Shown piece after piece: positions 32,708 to 40,945 of a DNA stretch of 64,000 bases (within the stretch, counting starts at the first letter, position 1; each line of letters starts with the position of its first letter). The translations under genes and the position numbers were made by a program. The notes under the pieces were generated by a model. The model worked only from the letters and a program-made list of their open reading frames with translations. It did no database searches and had not been told where the DNA came from. Source of the DNA: Microthrixaceae bacterium (GTDB taxonomy: Bacteria; Actinomycetota; Acidimicrobiia; Acidimicrobiales; Microtrichaceae); the NCBI GenBank assembly GCA_020637215.1, contig JACJWI010000006.1, forward strand, positions 1 to 64,000, written 5' to 3'.

Positions 32708-34051
32708 CTAGAGAGAAGCGGTACCCGACACGCGCGCCAGGTCGTCCCAGAACCTCGGGTAGGTCTTGGCGACGCATCCGGGATCGAGGATGCGGACACC
32801 CGGGGCTCGCATGCCGACGAGGGCGAAGCTCATGGCCATGCGGTGGTCGTCGTAGGTGTGGACGTCCGCCGGACGCACCGGCCCCGGTCGCACGGTGAAG
32901 CCGTCGGGGTCCTCCGACGCGTCGATGCCCAGGCGCCGGAGCTCGCTCACCACCGCGGCGATCCGGTCGGTCTCCTTGCCTCGGATGAACCCGATCCCCG
33001 TCACCGTGGTCGGACCCTCCGCGAACACCGCCACCGCGGCCAACGTCTGGGCGGTGTCGGAGATGTCGGCCATGTCGACGGTGACCCCTCGCAGGGTGCC
33101 GGCGCCGCGAACGACGACGTCGTGGTCGGACCAGGTGACCTCGGCCCCCATCGACGCGAGCACGTCGATGAAGGCGACGTCGCCCTGGCGCGACGACCGG
33201 CCCAGCCCGTCGATGCGCACCGACCCTCCAGCGATCACCGCGGCGGCGGCCCAGTACGAGGCGGCCGACGCGTCGGGTTCGATGTCGAAGCGATCCACCG
33301 CCCGGTAGCCGCCCGGGGACACGGTGATCGTCCGCCACCCGTCGTCGTGGTCGACGGTCGCCCCGAACGCGGCCATCACGTCCAGGGTCAGCTGCACGTA
33401 CGGCACCGAGACCAGATCCGTCGTGACACCGACGGTGAGCCCGTCGTCGAAGCACGGCCCCGACAGCAGCAGCGCGGACAGGAACTGGCTGCTCACGTTC
33501 CCGGTCACCTCGACCGAGCCCCCGAGCACGTCTCGGGGCGATCCGGTGATCCTCACCGGCAGGTGTCCCGGCTCGCCCAGGGGTTCGATCCCCGCACCCA
33601 GCGCCTCGAGGGCGTCGAAGAGCGCCGCCATCGGGCGACGTCGCAGCGGATCGGCACCGTCGAGCACGACGGTGCCGCGCGCCAAGGCCGCGACGGGGGC
33701 GATGAACCGGGACGTCGTTCCCGACAGTCGGGCGTCGAGGATGGCGCCGTCGAGCGGTGGTCGGCCCCCGCAGCCGACCACCCGGATCGAGCCGTCGGGG
33801 CCGTCGGAGCCGTCGCCGATCGGGATACCGAGGCCGCGGAGGCAATCGAGCATCGCCGCGGTGTCATCCGCGTCGAGCGTCCCGACCAGGTTCGACGTGC
33901 CCCGGGCCAGCGCCGCGGCGACCAGAGCCCGGTTGGTCACGCTCTTGGAGCCCGGGGGCCGCACCACGGCGTCGAGCGGCCCGGGGACCGGCACGATCTC
34001 CCGGACCTCGTCCGCGCCCGCCGACGACGATCGAGCGGGTTCCGCGGTCAC
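32708..34051 (-). CDS. aroA: 3-phosphoshikimate 1-carboxyvinyltransferase (EPSP synthase)
   Basis: A 447-aa shikimate pathway enzyme. PPGSKSVTNRALVAAALA near residue 35 binds phosphate, and LSGTTSRFIAPVAALARG and TYDDHRMAMSFALVG are diagnostic. It joins shikimate-3-phosphate and phosphoenolpyruvate. The second element reads GTTSRF rather than GTxxR variants with altered glyphosate response; no resistance call can be made. GTG start at 34051. It follows tyrA after 22 bp. Confidence 0.95.
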   Translation of the reverse strand: MTAEPARSSSAGADEVREIVPVPGPLDAVVRPPGSKSVTNRALVAAALARGTSNLVGTLDADDTAAMLDCLRGLGIPIGDGSDGPDGSIRVVGCGGRPPLDGAILDARLSGTTSRFIAPVAALARGTVVLDGADPLRRRPMAALFDALEALGAGIEPLGEPGHLPVRITGSPRDVLGGSVEVTGNVSSQFLSALLLSGPCFDDGLTVGVTTDLVSVPYVQLTLDVMAAFGATVDHDDGWRTITVSPGGYRAVDRFDIEPDASAASYWAAAAVIAGGSVRIDGLGRSSRQGDVAFIDVLASMGAEVTWSDHDVVVRGAGTLRGVTVDMADISDTAQTLAAVAVFAEGPTTVTGIGFIRGKETDRIAAVVSELRRLGIDASEDPDGFTVRPGPVRPADVHTYDDHRMAMSFALVGMRAPGVRILDPGCVAKTYPRFWDDLARVSGTASL

Positions 34052-34073
34052 CGCCGCTCCCCCACCGCGAAGC

Positions 34074-35213
34074 TCACGTCAGCTCCTGGGTGGAGGCGAC
34101 CCGGCCACGGCCCCGCAGGGCGTCGACCAGTGCCTCGGCGCGTGAGGTCGACACGACCAGGACGAGCATGCCCCGCCGTTCGCCCGCGGCGTGCACGACC
34201 TCGATGTCGTAGACGTTGACGCCGAGCTCGGTGGCCAGCGTGGTGACCAGAGCGAGCTCGCCGGGCTGGTCGGGGATCGCGACCCGGACCTCGGAGAGCT
34301 CCTCGGCCGGGGGCGCCCCGGTCGGCAGGTTCCGACGGGCCTCCTGGGCGGCGAGCAGCTGCTCGCCGAGGCTCGGACCGTCGCCCCGGTCGACGACGTC
34401 CCGCATCGCACCGAGACGGGCGATCAGGTCGTCGAGCACGTCGAGGATCGCGGCGCGGTTGTCGTCGCAGATGTCGATCCAGATGTCGGCGTCGCCCGCC
34501 GCGATCCGGGTCATGTCCCGGAAGCCGCCCGCGGCCAGGCGCAGCAGTGCGGCGTCGTGCTCGGCGCGCTGGGACGCCAGCCCCATCAGCGTCACCGCGG
34601 TGAGGTGAGGGACGTGCGAGACGGTGGCCACCAGGCGGTCGTGGTCCTCGGGCGAGAGCGTGACCACCTCGGCGCCGAGCGAACGCACCACGCTGTGCAC
34701 GAGTGCCTGCGCCGCAGGGTCGGTCGCCTCGGTCGGCGTCAGCACCCACGTGGCACCCTCGAACATGTCGGACCGGGATCCGGCCACCCCCTGGGCCTCG
34801 GAGCCGGCCATCGGGTGGCCGCCGACGAAGCGTGAGTGCGGGAGCGCGGCGGCGACCGGCGACTTCACGCTGCCGACGTCGGTGACCACTCCCCCGTCGG
34901 CGAGGGCGGGTCGGGCCGAATCGGCCACGGCGCCGACCGGCACGGCGACGAAGGTGATCTCGGCTGCGGGGTCGTGTCCGATCGCGTCGATGGCCCCGGC
35001 GTCGAGCGCGGCGGTCGCCCGGGCGGGTTCACGGTCCGAGCCGGTGACGTGCCACCCCCGCTCACGCAGCGCCTTGCCGATCGACGAGCCGATCAGCCCG
35101 GTGCCGACCAGGCCGGCCCGACGACGCATCGGCGCTCCCGTGTCGTCGGCTGCCGCGGCGGCTGCCGCGGCGGCCGTCTCAGCGGAACCGGCGTCCGGGA
35201 CGGGAGCGGTCAC
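34074..35213 (-). CDS. tyrA: Prephenate dehydrogenase with C-terminal ACT domain
   Basis: A 379-aa enzyme of tyrosine synthesis. The NAD-binding motif is AGLVGTGLIGSSIGKAL near residue 33. FVGGHPMAGSEAQGV and VSHVPHLTAVTLM carry conserved catalytic histidines. Residues about 305-375 form an ACT domain (VRVAIPDQPGELALVTTLA), suggesting feedback control by an amino acid. The N-terminus has a long alanine run. GTG start at 35213. It lies between aroH and aroA. Confidence 0.92.
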   Translation of the reverse strand: MTAPVPDAGSAETAAAAAAAAADDTGAPMRRRAGLVGTGLIGSSIGKALRERGWHVTGSDREPARATAALDAGAIDAIGHDPAAEITFVAVPVGAVADSARPALADGGVVTDVGSVKSPVAAALPHSRFVGGHPMAGSEAQGVAGSRSDMFEGATWVLTPTEATDPAAQALVHSVVRSLGAEVVTLSPEDHDRLVATVSHVPHLTAVTLMGLASQRAEHDAALLRLAAGGFRDMTRIAAGDADIWIDICDDNRAAILDVLDDLIARLGAMRDVVDRGDGPSLGEQLLAAQEARRNLPTGAPPAEELSEVRVAIPDQPGELALVTTLATELGVNVYDIEVVHAAGERRGMLVLVVSTSRAEALVDALRGRGRVASTQELT

Positions 35214-35220
35214 CGCCGCC

Positions 35221-35592
35221 TCACCGGGGGAGGTCGTCGCGCAGGTCCCGCGCGTCGTGCAGGTAGACGTGGTGCAGCTCGGAGCGGGACCGCGTGGAGT
35301 TGATGTGCGCCATCACCCGGATACACCGGGGCTTGGCACCGTCGATGTCGAGCTCCTGGGCGCACATCAGCGGGACGTCGCCCAGACCCATCTGACGGGC
35401 CGCCAGCGCCGGGAAGGCGCTGTGGACGTCGGGGGTGGCGGTGAACAGGATCGAGATCAGGTCGTCGTGGCCGACGTCGTTGGTCCGGAACATCCGGGTC
35501 AGCAGCTCGCGGACACGCTCGAGGAGGTGGTCGCGCTCATCGGCGTCGAGGGTCGTCGCCCCGCGGAGGGCCAGCACGGATGTCGTCGGCAC
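35221..35592 (-). CDS. aroH: Chorismate mutase, AroH type
   Basis: A 123-aa monofunctional chorismate mutase of the Bacillus AroH fold. LALRGATTLDADERD supplies the N-terminal Arg, and ISILFTATPDVHSAFPA, MCAQELDIDGAKPRCIRVM and the C-terminal VYLHDAR are typical. It converts chorismate to prephenate, the substrate of the neighbouring TyrA. The stop is seven bases before the tyrA start. Confidence 0.95.
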   Translation of the reverse strand: MPTTSVLALRGATTLDADERDHLLERVRELLTRMFRTNDVGHDDLISILFTATPDVHSAFPALAARQMGLGDVPLMCAQELDIDGAKPRCIRVMAHINSTRSRSELHHVYLHDARDLRDDLPR

Positions 35593-35601
35593 CCGTCGAG
35601 G

Positions 35602-36408
35602 TTACCCGGGGTCCGATGGTGCCCCGGAACCGGTTGCGCCGGCGGATCGCTCCCCGTCGGGACCGAGCGGCGCGGCGGCCCGCTCCAGGGCCCGCACCTC
35701 GTCGCGTGTGAGCTCCCGCCAGCTCCCGGGGCCCAGCTGCGGGTCGCGCAGCGGCCCGATCCGGGTCCGCACCAGACGGCGGACCGGGTGGCCGACCGCC
35801 TCGCACATGCGGCGCACCTGACGGTTGCGGCCCTCGTGGATGACCAGGCGCAGCACGCCGGGTTGGATCTCCGACACCCGTGCCGGTGCGGTCATGCCGT
35901 CGTCGAGCTCCACGCCGTCGCGGAGTCGACGCAGCGCCCCTCGCGCCGGCCGGCCCTCGACCTCGGCGACGTACTCCTTCTCCACCCCGAAACTCGGATG
36001 GGTGAGCCGGTGGGTGAGGACCCCGTCGTTGGTGAGGATGAGCAGCCCCTCGGTGTCCAGGTCGAGGCGCCCGACGGGGTGCACCCGAGGCTGGTCGGGG
36101 ACCATGTCGATGACCGTGGCCCGACCGTGGGTGTCAGATGCGGTCGTCACCACGCCGGCGGGCTTGTTGAGCAGGTAGTGCACCAGGTCCGGAGCGATCC
36201 CGATCGGGGTGCCGTCGACGGCCACCTCCTGGTCCTCCACCCGCACCCGGGCACCGAGCACGGCGATCCGACCGTCGACGGTGACGCGCCCGGCGTCGAT
36301 GATGTCCTCGCAGACCCGACGGCTGCCGAAGCCGGCCCGGGCCAGGACCTTCTGGAGCCGCTCGCCCTCGTCGGCGGGCACGAAGCCGGGCGTCGGGTTC
36401 TGACTCAC
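35602..36408 (-). CDS. rluB: Large-subunit rRNA pseudouridine synthase (RluB-like)
   Basis: A 268-aa enzyme. An N-terminal S4 RNA-binding domain (about residues 12-60) has GERLQKVLARAGFGSRRVCE. The catalytic aspartate is in HPVGRLDLDTEGLLILTNDG, and GRNRQVRRMCEAVGHPVRRL is conserved. Placed between scpB and aroH, as in many actinobacteria. The last 25 residues are low-complexity. Start at 36408 overlaps the scpB stop. Confidence 0.94.
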   Translation of the reverse strand: MSQNPTPGFVPADEGERLQKVLARAGFGSRRVCEDIIDAGRVTVDGRIAVLGARVRVEDQEVAVDGTPIGIAPDLVHYLLNKPAGVVTTASDTHGRATVIDMVPDQPRVHPVGRLDLDTEGLLILTNDGVLTHRLTHPSFGVEKEYVAEVEGRPARGALRRLRDGVELDDGMTAPARVSEIQPGVLRLVIHEGRNRQVRRMCEAVGHPVRRLVRTRIGPLRDPQLGPGSWRELTRDEVRALERAAAPLGPDGERSAGATGSGAPSDPG

Positions 36409-37244
36409 CCCTCGGCGAGCGGGTCGCCGTCGCCGATCAGGTCGTCGACGTCGATCGGCGCGTGGTCGGTGACGTCGATGACCTCGGCGGCCCCGCCGTC
36501 CGTGTCGGCTGCATCGACCGCCTCGACCGTGGCGGCCGGGTCCGGCCCCTCGGGCGCATCACCGGGGGCGCCCTCCGGAGTCGGGTCGGTGTCGGACTCG
36601 GCCCGAAGACCCTGTTCGAGCAGCTCGACCACGTCTGCGCCCGGGATGAAGTCGCCGAGTGACGGTAGCTCGTCGACGTCGTTGAGCCCCAGCTTCTCGA
36701 GGAACAGCGGCGTCGTGGCGAACATGGACGGGTTGCCCGGTGTCGGGTCCTTGCCGACCTCGGCGATGTAGCCGCGCTGCTGGAGCGTGCGCATGACGCC
36801 GTCGACGTTGACGCCCCGGATGGCCGACACCTGCGCCCGGGAGATGGGCTGCTTGTAGGCCACGATGGCCAGGGTCTCGAGCGCGGCGGCCGACAGCCGG
36901 GCCGACTGGCCGCTCAGGACGAACCGCTCGACGTACGGCGACAGGTCCTCGTGGCTCTGGTAGCGCCAGCCGCCGGCGACCCGGACCAGCTGGAAGCCCC
37001 GACCGTCCTCCTCGTACGAGGCGGCGAGTCCGGCCAGGAGGTCCTCGACCTGCTGGGGCGAGCGCTCGACCAGCTGCGCCAGGATCGACGCCTCGATCGG
37101 CTGGTCGGCGACCATGATCACAGCCTCCAGCGCCCGGCGGGCCTCGTCGCCGATGGGTGACAGGTCATCGTGGCCGGCCGAGGATGCGGCGTCGGTCTCG
37201 GCCGGGTCGTCTGCGGGTCCCGCTCCGTCTGGCATGTCAGCCAT
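36405..37244 (-). CDS. scpB: Segregation and condensation protein B
   Basis: A 279-aa ScpB with two winged-helix domains between residues 30 and 190: RRALEAVIMVADQPI, LSAAALETLAIVAYKQPISR and AQVSAIRGVNVDGVMRTL. A long acidic tail from residue 200 on is not conserved. ScpB works with ScpA and SMC in chromosome condensation. ATG at 37244 overlaps the scpA stop by eight bases. Confidence 0.94.
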   Translation of the reverse strand: MADMPDGAGPADDPAETDAASSAGHDDLSPIGDEARRALEAVIMVADQPIEASILAQLVERSPQQVEDLLAGLAASYEEDGRGFQLVRVAGGWRYQSHEDLSPYVERFVLSGQSARLSAAALETLAIVAYKQPISRAQVSAIRGVNVDGVMRTLQQRGYIAEVGKDPTPGNPSMFATTPLFLEKLGLNDVDELPSLGDFIPGADVVELLEQGLRAESDTDPTPEGAPGDAPEGPDPAATVEAVDAADTDGGAAEVIDVTDHAPIDVDDLIGDGDPLAEG

Positions 37245-38016
37245 CGTAGGCATCGACCAGGGCGAGGTCGCCCAGGGCGTCGCTGTCACCGGCGATCCAG
37301 CTGATCCGGATGTCGCCGAACGTCTGCGGCTGGTGCAGGTCGACGAGTCCCTGCTTGAACAGCTCGAGCACGGCCAGGAAGTGCACGACGACGTCGAGCC
37401 GGTCGACCAGCGAGGAGGTGAGCTCGCGGAACGACACCGCTCCCCGCCGGGGGAGCTCGACGCAGAGGTCGGCCACCGCATCGATCACGCTGGTGCGGAT
37501 CGGGGCGACGTGGAACAGGTCGATGACCGGGGTGGGCCGCGGGGTGATCGCCTTCTGGTAGGCCGCGAAGAGCCGGTCGGGGGTGACGCCCTCGAGCATG
37601 TCGGGCGTGAGGTCCCAGAAGCGGTCGTCGGGGCCGACGGTGCGCGGCACCGAGCGGGCCGCGGTGGCGTGCAGGTGGGCCAGCGTGCCCGCCGCGTCCT
37701 TGAAGGTCTTGCACTCGAGCAGTCGGGCGAGCAGCAGGTCGCGCTCCTCCCACAGCGACAGGTCCTCGTCGACGTCGATGTCGTCGTCGCCGGGGAGAAG
37801 GCGCTTGGTCTTGAGCTCGACCAGGGTGGCGGCGATCAGCAGGAACTCGGTCGCCACCTCTAGGTCGAGGTGCTCCATCCGGTTCAGCTCGGCCAGGTAG
37901 GCGTCGACGATGGTGGACAGCGAGATGTCGTAGAGGTCGACCTGCTCGCGCAGGATCAGGTGCAGCAACAGGTCGAAGGGACCTTCGAACACCGGTGTGC
38001 TGACGGCGTAACCCAC
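37237..38016 (-). CDS. scpA: Segregation and condensation protein A
   Basis: A 259-aa kleisin. The N-terminus FEGPFDLLLHLILREQVDLYDIS binds SMC, and EFLLIAATLVELKTKRLLP follows. The C-terminal winged helix includes FLAVLELFKQGLVDLHQ. The GTG start at 38016 places the conserved VSTPVFEGPFD at residue 5. It is divergent from trpS, with tandem dyad repeats between them. Confidence 0.93.
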   Translation of the reverse strand: MGYAVSTPVFEGPFDLLLHLILREQVDLYDISLSTIVDAYLAELNRMEHLDLEVATEFLLIAATLVELKTKRLLPGDDDIDVDEDLSLWEERDLLLARLLECKTFKDAAGTLAHLHATAARSVPRTVGPDDRFWDLTPDMLEGVTPDRLFAAYQKAITPRPTPVIDLFHVAPIRTSVIDAVADLCVELPRRGAVSFRELTSSLVDRLDVVVHFLAVLELFKQGLVDLHQPQTFGDIRISWIAGDSDALGDLALVDAYDG

Positions 38017-38082
38017 GGGAGACAGCCTAGAGCAGATCGCGCCCACCAAGTCACACGCGTGTCATTTCCCCGTCCACCCACC

Positions 38083-38189
38083 GAACTTGTCGTCCACCGG
38101 CCGCCGGACGACCCGCCCGCTACAAGTTCTCCGGCGCGCTCCGAACTTGTCGTCCACCGGTCACCTGACGACCCGCCCGCTACAAGTTC
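38083..38189. repeat. Two tandem copies of a 47-bp dyad repeat
   Basis: Copies at 38083-38129 and 38143-38189, in the same orientation at 60-bp spacing. Each starts GAACTTGTCGTCCACCGG and ends GACGACCCGCCCGCTACAAG followed by TTC. The ends GAACTTGT and ACAAGTTC are inverted, and GTCGTC/GACGAC pair inside. The copies differ only in the loop. They lie in the 235-bp divergent region between scpA and trpS. They may be regulatory or mobile; no other copy is in the window. Confidence 0.9.
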
Positions 38190-38251
38190 ACCGGGTCGGC
38201 GCCAAGAACCCGTGTCGGGACCCACGGCACCGGCCGGTACCATCGCCGCCC

Positions 38252-39253
38252 ATGCCCCGCGTCTTCTCCGGCATCCAGCCCACCGGCGACCTGCACCTCG
38301 GAAACCTCCTGGGGGCGGTGCGCAACTGGGTCCAGGACCAGCACGACGCCGACAGCTTCTACTGCATCGTCGACCTGCACGCCCTGACCGTCCCCAAGGC
38401 CCCCGGCGAGGTCGGCGCGTTCAGCCTGGAGATGGCCCAGACCCTTCTCGCCTGCGGCCTCGACCCCGACGTGTGCACGCTGTTCGTGCAGAGCCACGTC
38501 TCCGAACACGCCGAGCTCGCCTGGCTCGTCCAGTGCGTGACCGCCATGGGCGAGCTCAACCGCATGACCCAGTTCAAGGACAAGTCGGCCCGCCAGGGCG
38601 GCAAGCAGGACCTGGTGTCGGTCGGGCTCTACACCTACCCGGCGCTGCAGGCCGCCGACATCCTCCTCTACGACACCGACCGGGTCCCCGTCGGCGAGGA
38701 CCAGCGTCAGCACATCGAGCTGACCCGCGACGTCGCCGAGCGCTTCAACGCCCGCTACGGCGAGACCTTCGTGCTGCCCGAGGCCACCATCCCCCGAGCC
38801 GGAGCCCGGGTGATGGATCTGCAGGAGCCGACCGACAAGATGTCCAAGTCGGCGACGTCCGATGCCGGCGTCGTGTACCTGATGGACGACCTGGCGGTGA
38901 CGGCCAAGAAGTTCAAGCGGGCGGTCACCGACTCCGACGGCACCGTGGCCTTCGACCCGGTCGCCAAGCCGGGCGTGTCGAACCTCCTGTCGATCCTGGG
39001 CGCGGCGACGGGACGGTCCCCGGAGGACCTGGCCGACGAGTACTCCCAGTACGGCCCGCTCAAGGTCGACACCGCCGACGCGGTCGTCGCGCTGCTCGAG
39101 CCGATCCAGGCCCGGTTCCGCGAGCTGGTCGAGGACCCGGCGGCGACCAACGAGCTGCTCGCGATCGGGGCCGAGAAGGCCCGGGCGGTCGCGGCCGACG
39201 TCTACGACCGCGCCGTGCGCAACGTCGGCCTGCTCCCCCGCCCCGTTCTGTAG
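38252..39253 (+). CDS. trpS: Tryptophanyl-tRNA synthetase
   Basis: A 333-aa class I synthetase. The HIGH-type motif is PTGDLHLGNLLGA, and the KMSKS motif is PTDKMSKSATSD. CGLDPDVCTLFVQSHVSEHAEL and GVGEDQRQHIELTRDVAERF-like VGEDQRQHIELTRDVAERFN are typical of bacterial TrpRS. Length is normal. The last codons read PRPVL and the TAG stop. GTTCTGTAG belongs to the left arm of palindrome copy E, so the repeat forms the terminus of this protein. Confidence 0.96.
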   Translation: MPRVFSGIQPTGDLHLGNLLGAVRNWVQDQHDADSFYCIVDLHALTVPKAPGEVGAFSLEMAQTLLACGLDPDVCTLFVQSHVSEHAELAWLVQCVTAMGELNRMTQFKDKSARQGGKQDLVSVGLYTYPALQAADILLYDTDRVPVGEDQRQHIELTRDVAERFNARYGETFVLPEATIPRAGARVMDLQEPTDKMSKSATSDAGVVYLMDDLAVTAKKFKRAVTDSDGTVAFDPVAKPGVSNLLSILGAATGRSPEDLADEYSQYGPLKVDTADAVVALLEPIQARFRELVEDPAATNELLAIGAEKARAVAADVYDRAVRNVGLLPRPVL

Positions 39254-39296
39254 TGCGAGATCCAGGCATTCGCCTGGATCTCGCACTACAGAACGG
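39243..39296. repeat. 54-bp palindromic repeat, copy E
   Basis: Near-perfect palindrome with one changed base near the centre (CAGGCATTCGCCTG). Its left arm overlaps the end of trpS and provides the TAG stop at 39251-39253. It lies between convergent trpS and the HD-domain gene, whose stop is at 39310. Confidence 0.95.
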
Positions 39297-39309
39297 AATT
39301 GGGGCTGGG

Positions 39310-39867
39310 TCAGAGACGGCCGTCGTCAGCCAGCTGGAGCAACCGACCCGCCTCGACCGGGACCGTCCAGTCCTCCTCGGGATGGTGGTGCTCGGCCGCC
39401 CACGCCACGACCCGGTCGTCGGACCCGGCCATCCGCAGCACGTCGGCGCCCAGCTCCGGGTACTGCAGGTAGAGACCGACCCTGCGGGTGAATCCACGGG
39501 TGTCGGCCCACGACGCCGCCATGTCATGGCCCCCCACCCAGCCCGACAGCGTCGCGACCACCCGCCCGTAGGTGCCGAGACCGGTCACCGACTTGCCCAC
39601 GTCGTGCATGAGGGCGGCGACCACGATCCAGCGGGCGTCCGGGTCGGCTTCGGTCAGCCCGAGCCGGTCGAGGTGGGCGACCACGGCACGGGCCACCGCC
39701 ACCGAGTGGCGCCGGTCCGCCGGTGGCATCTTGCGGAACGCGGCACGCTCGTGGTCGCTCAACCACCCCTCGGCCCACGCGGCGTCCTCCTCGGAGGGTG
39801 CCGCGCCCGACAGCGACGCGAAGAACCGGCGGGACCGGTGGGTCGGCTGGAGCTCCGGTGCGTTCAC
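39310..39867 (-). CDS. HD-domain metal-dependent phosphohydrolase
   Basis: A 185-aa HD-domain protein. Metal ligands are likely H in DRRHSVAVARA, HD in ALMHDVGKSVTGLG, and the later HHHPEED. Such proteins hydrolyse nucleotides or second messengers; the substrate is unknown. An internal stretch, RRVGLYLQYPELGADVLRMAG, is typical of short HD proteins next to XerD in actinobacteria. GTG start at 39867, four bases after the xerD stop. Confidence 0.85.
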   Translation of the reverse strand: MNAPELQPTHRSRRFFASLSGAAPSEEDAAWAEGWLSDHERAAFRKMPPADRRHSVAVARAVVAHLDRLGLTEADPDARWIVVAALMHDVGKSVTGLGTYGRVVATLSGWVGGHDMAASWADTRGFTRRVGLYLQYPELGADVLRMAGSDDRVVAWAAEHHHPEEDWTVPVEAGRLLQLADDGRL

Positions 39868-39871
39868 CGGG

Positions 39872-40945
39872 TCACCGGTCCGCCGTTCGACCGCTCGCCG
39901 ACCCCGCGACCCGGGCCCGCGGGTGAGCGTCGAGGTAGGCCTGCACCAGCCGCTCGGTCGCCACCCGGGTGTAGATCTGAGTGGTGCTGACCGAGGCGTG
40001 ACCGAGCAGCTCCTGGACGGTGCGGATGTCGGCTCCGTGGTCGAGCAGGTGCGTCGCGCACGAGTGACGCAGGACGTGCGGACTGATCTCGCCCCGCAGA
40101 CCCGCGGCCGCGGCCCAGCGCCTGATCGCCTCCCAGGCCGCCTGACGGCCCAGACGGCGTCCCCGCTGTCCGAGGAAGACCGCGTCGGCCGCGTCGCGGT
40201 CGACCGCCCGGGACCCGAGCAGCACCGGTCGTCCCCGGTCGAGCCAGTCGGCCAGCGCCGCCAGCGCGGGTCTCCCGATCGGCACCAGCCGCTCCTTGGA
40301 GCGCTTGCCCAGGACCCGGGCGAAGGCGGAGTCGACGTCGAGGTCTCCGAATCCGAGCCCGCACGCCTCCGACACCCGGATCCCGCTGGAGTACAGCAGC
40401 TCGAGCAGCGCCCGGTCGCGCAACGCCAGGGCGTCGGCCACGGCGTCGCCCGACGGCATCCGACACGCCGAGTCGACGGCGTCGAGCAGCGACCCGACGT
40501 CGGCTTCCGACAGCGCCCGGGGCAGGGCCGAGGGCCGCCGCGGGACCTCGACTGTGGAGGTGGGGTCGCTCGGGCTGTCGCCCTCGGCGGCGCGGAAGCG
40601 GTGCCAGGCCCGGACGGTGCCCGCGATGCGGATCACCGACGCGGCGGCCAGCTCGCCGGAGCGGAGCTCGGTGACGAACGCCTGCACGTCCGCCTCGGTG
40701 ACGTCATCCACATCGAGGCCGCGACGGGCGAGGAACCCGGCGTAGCGGCGCAGGTCCTGGCGGTAGGCCCGCAGCGTGAGCTCGGAGCGGCCCTTCTCCA
40801 CCGCCAGGTGGGTCAGGAACGCGTCCGCCGCGACCGGCACGCCGTCCGGGCCGACCTCGGGGACGGGCCCGAGCTCGGGCGGGTCTGCGGGCCCGACGGC
40901 ACCGACCCGGCCCCGCGCCCGGTCGGCTGCGGCGGTCGCGCTCAC
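39872..40945 (-). CDS. xerD: Tyrosine recombinase XerD-like
   Basis: A 357-aa site-specific recombinase. The catalytic set is visible: Arg in SSGIRVSEACGL, Lys in GKRSKERLVPIG, HxxR in SPHVLRHSCATHL, His in LLGHASVSTTQ and the Tyr in IYTRVATERL. An N-terminal SAM-like domain spans about 40-130 (LTLRAYRQDLRRYAGFLA). It is about 50 residues longer than XerD of E. coli, with extra N-terminal sequence and an insert after the SAM-like domain. Housekeeping dimer resolution is likely, given the pyrG-NUDIX-xerD synteny. Confidence 0.92.
   Translation of the reverse strand: MSATAAADRARGRVGAVGPADPPELGPVPEVGPDGVPVAADAFLTHLAVEKGRSELTLRAYRQDLRRYAGFLARRGLDVDDVTEADVQAFVTELRSGELAAASVIRIAGTVRAWHRFRAAEGDSPSDPTSTVEVPRRPSALPRALSEADVGSLLDAVDSACRMPSGDAVADALALRDRALLELLYSSGIRVSEACGLGFGDLDVDSAFARVLGKRSKERLVPIGRPALAALADWLDRGRPVLLGSRAVDRDAADAVFLGQRGRRLGRQAAWEAIRRWAAAAGLRGEISPHVLRHSCATHLLDHGADIRTVQELLGHASVSTTQIYTRVATERLVQAYLDAHPRARVAGSASGRTADR

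Noticed and set aside
38083..38189. Possible CRISPR array
   Set aside because: There are only two units, each is itself a dyad of 47 bp, the 13-bp spacer is too short, and no cas gene is nearby.
39872..40945. XerD-like gene as the integrase of a mobile island
   Set aside because: It lies in the conserved pyrG-NUDIX-xerD order and is coupled to the NUDIX gene, so it is the housekeeping recombinase; it is also far from the tRNA-Pro island.
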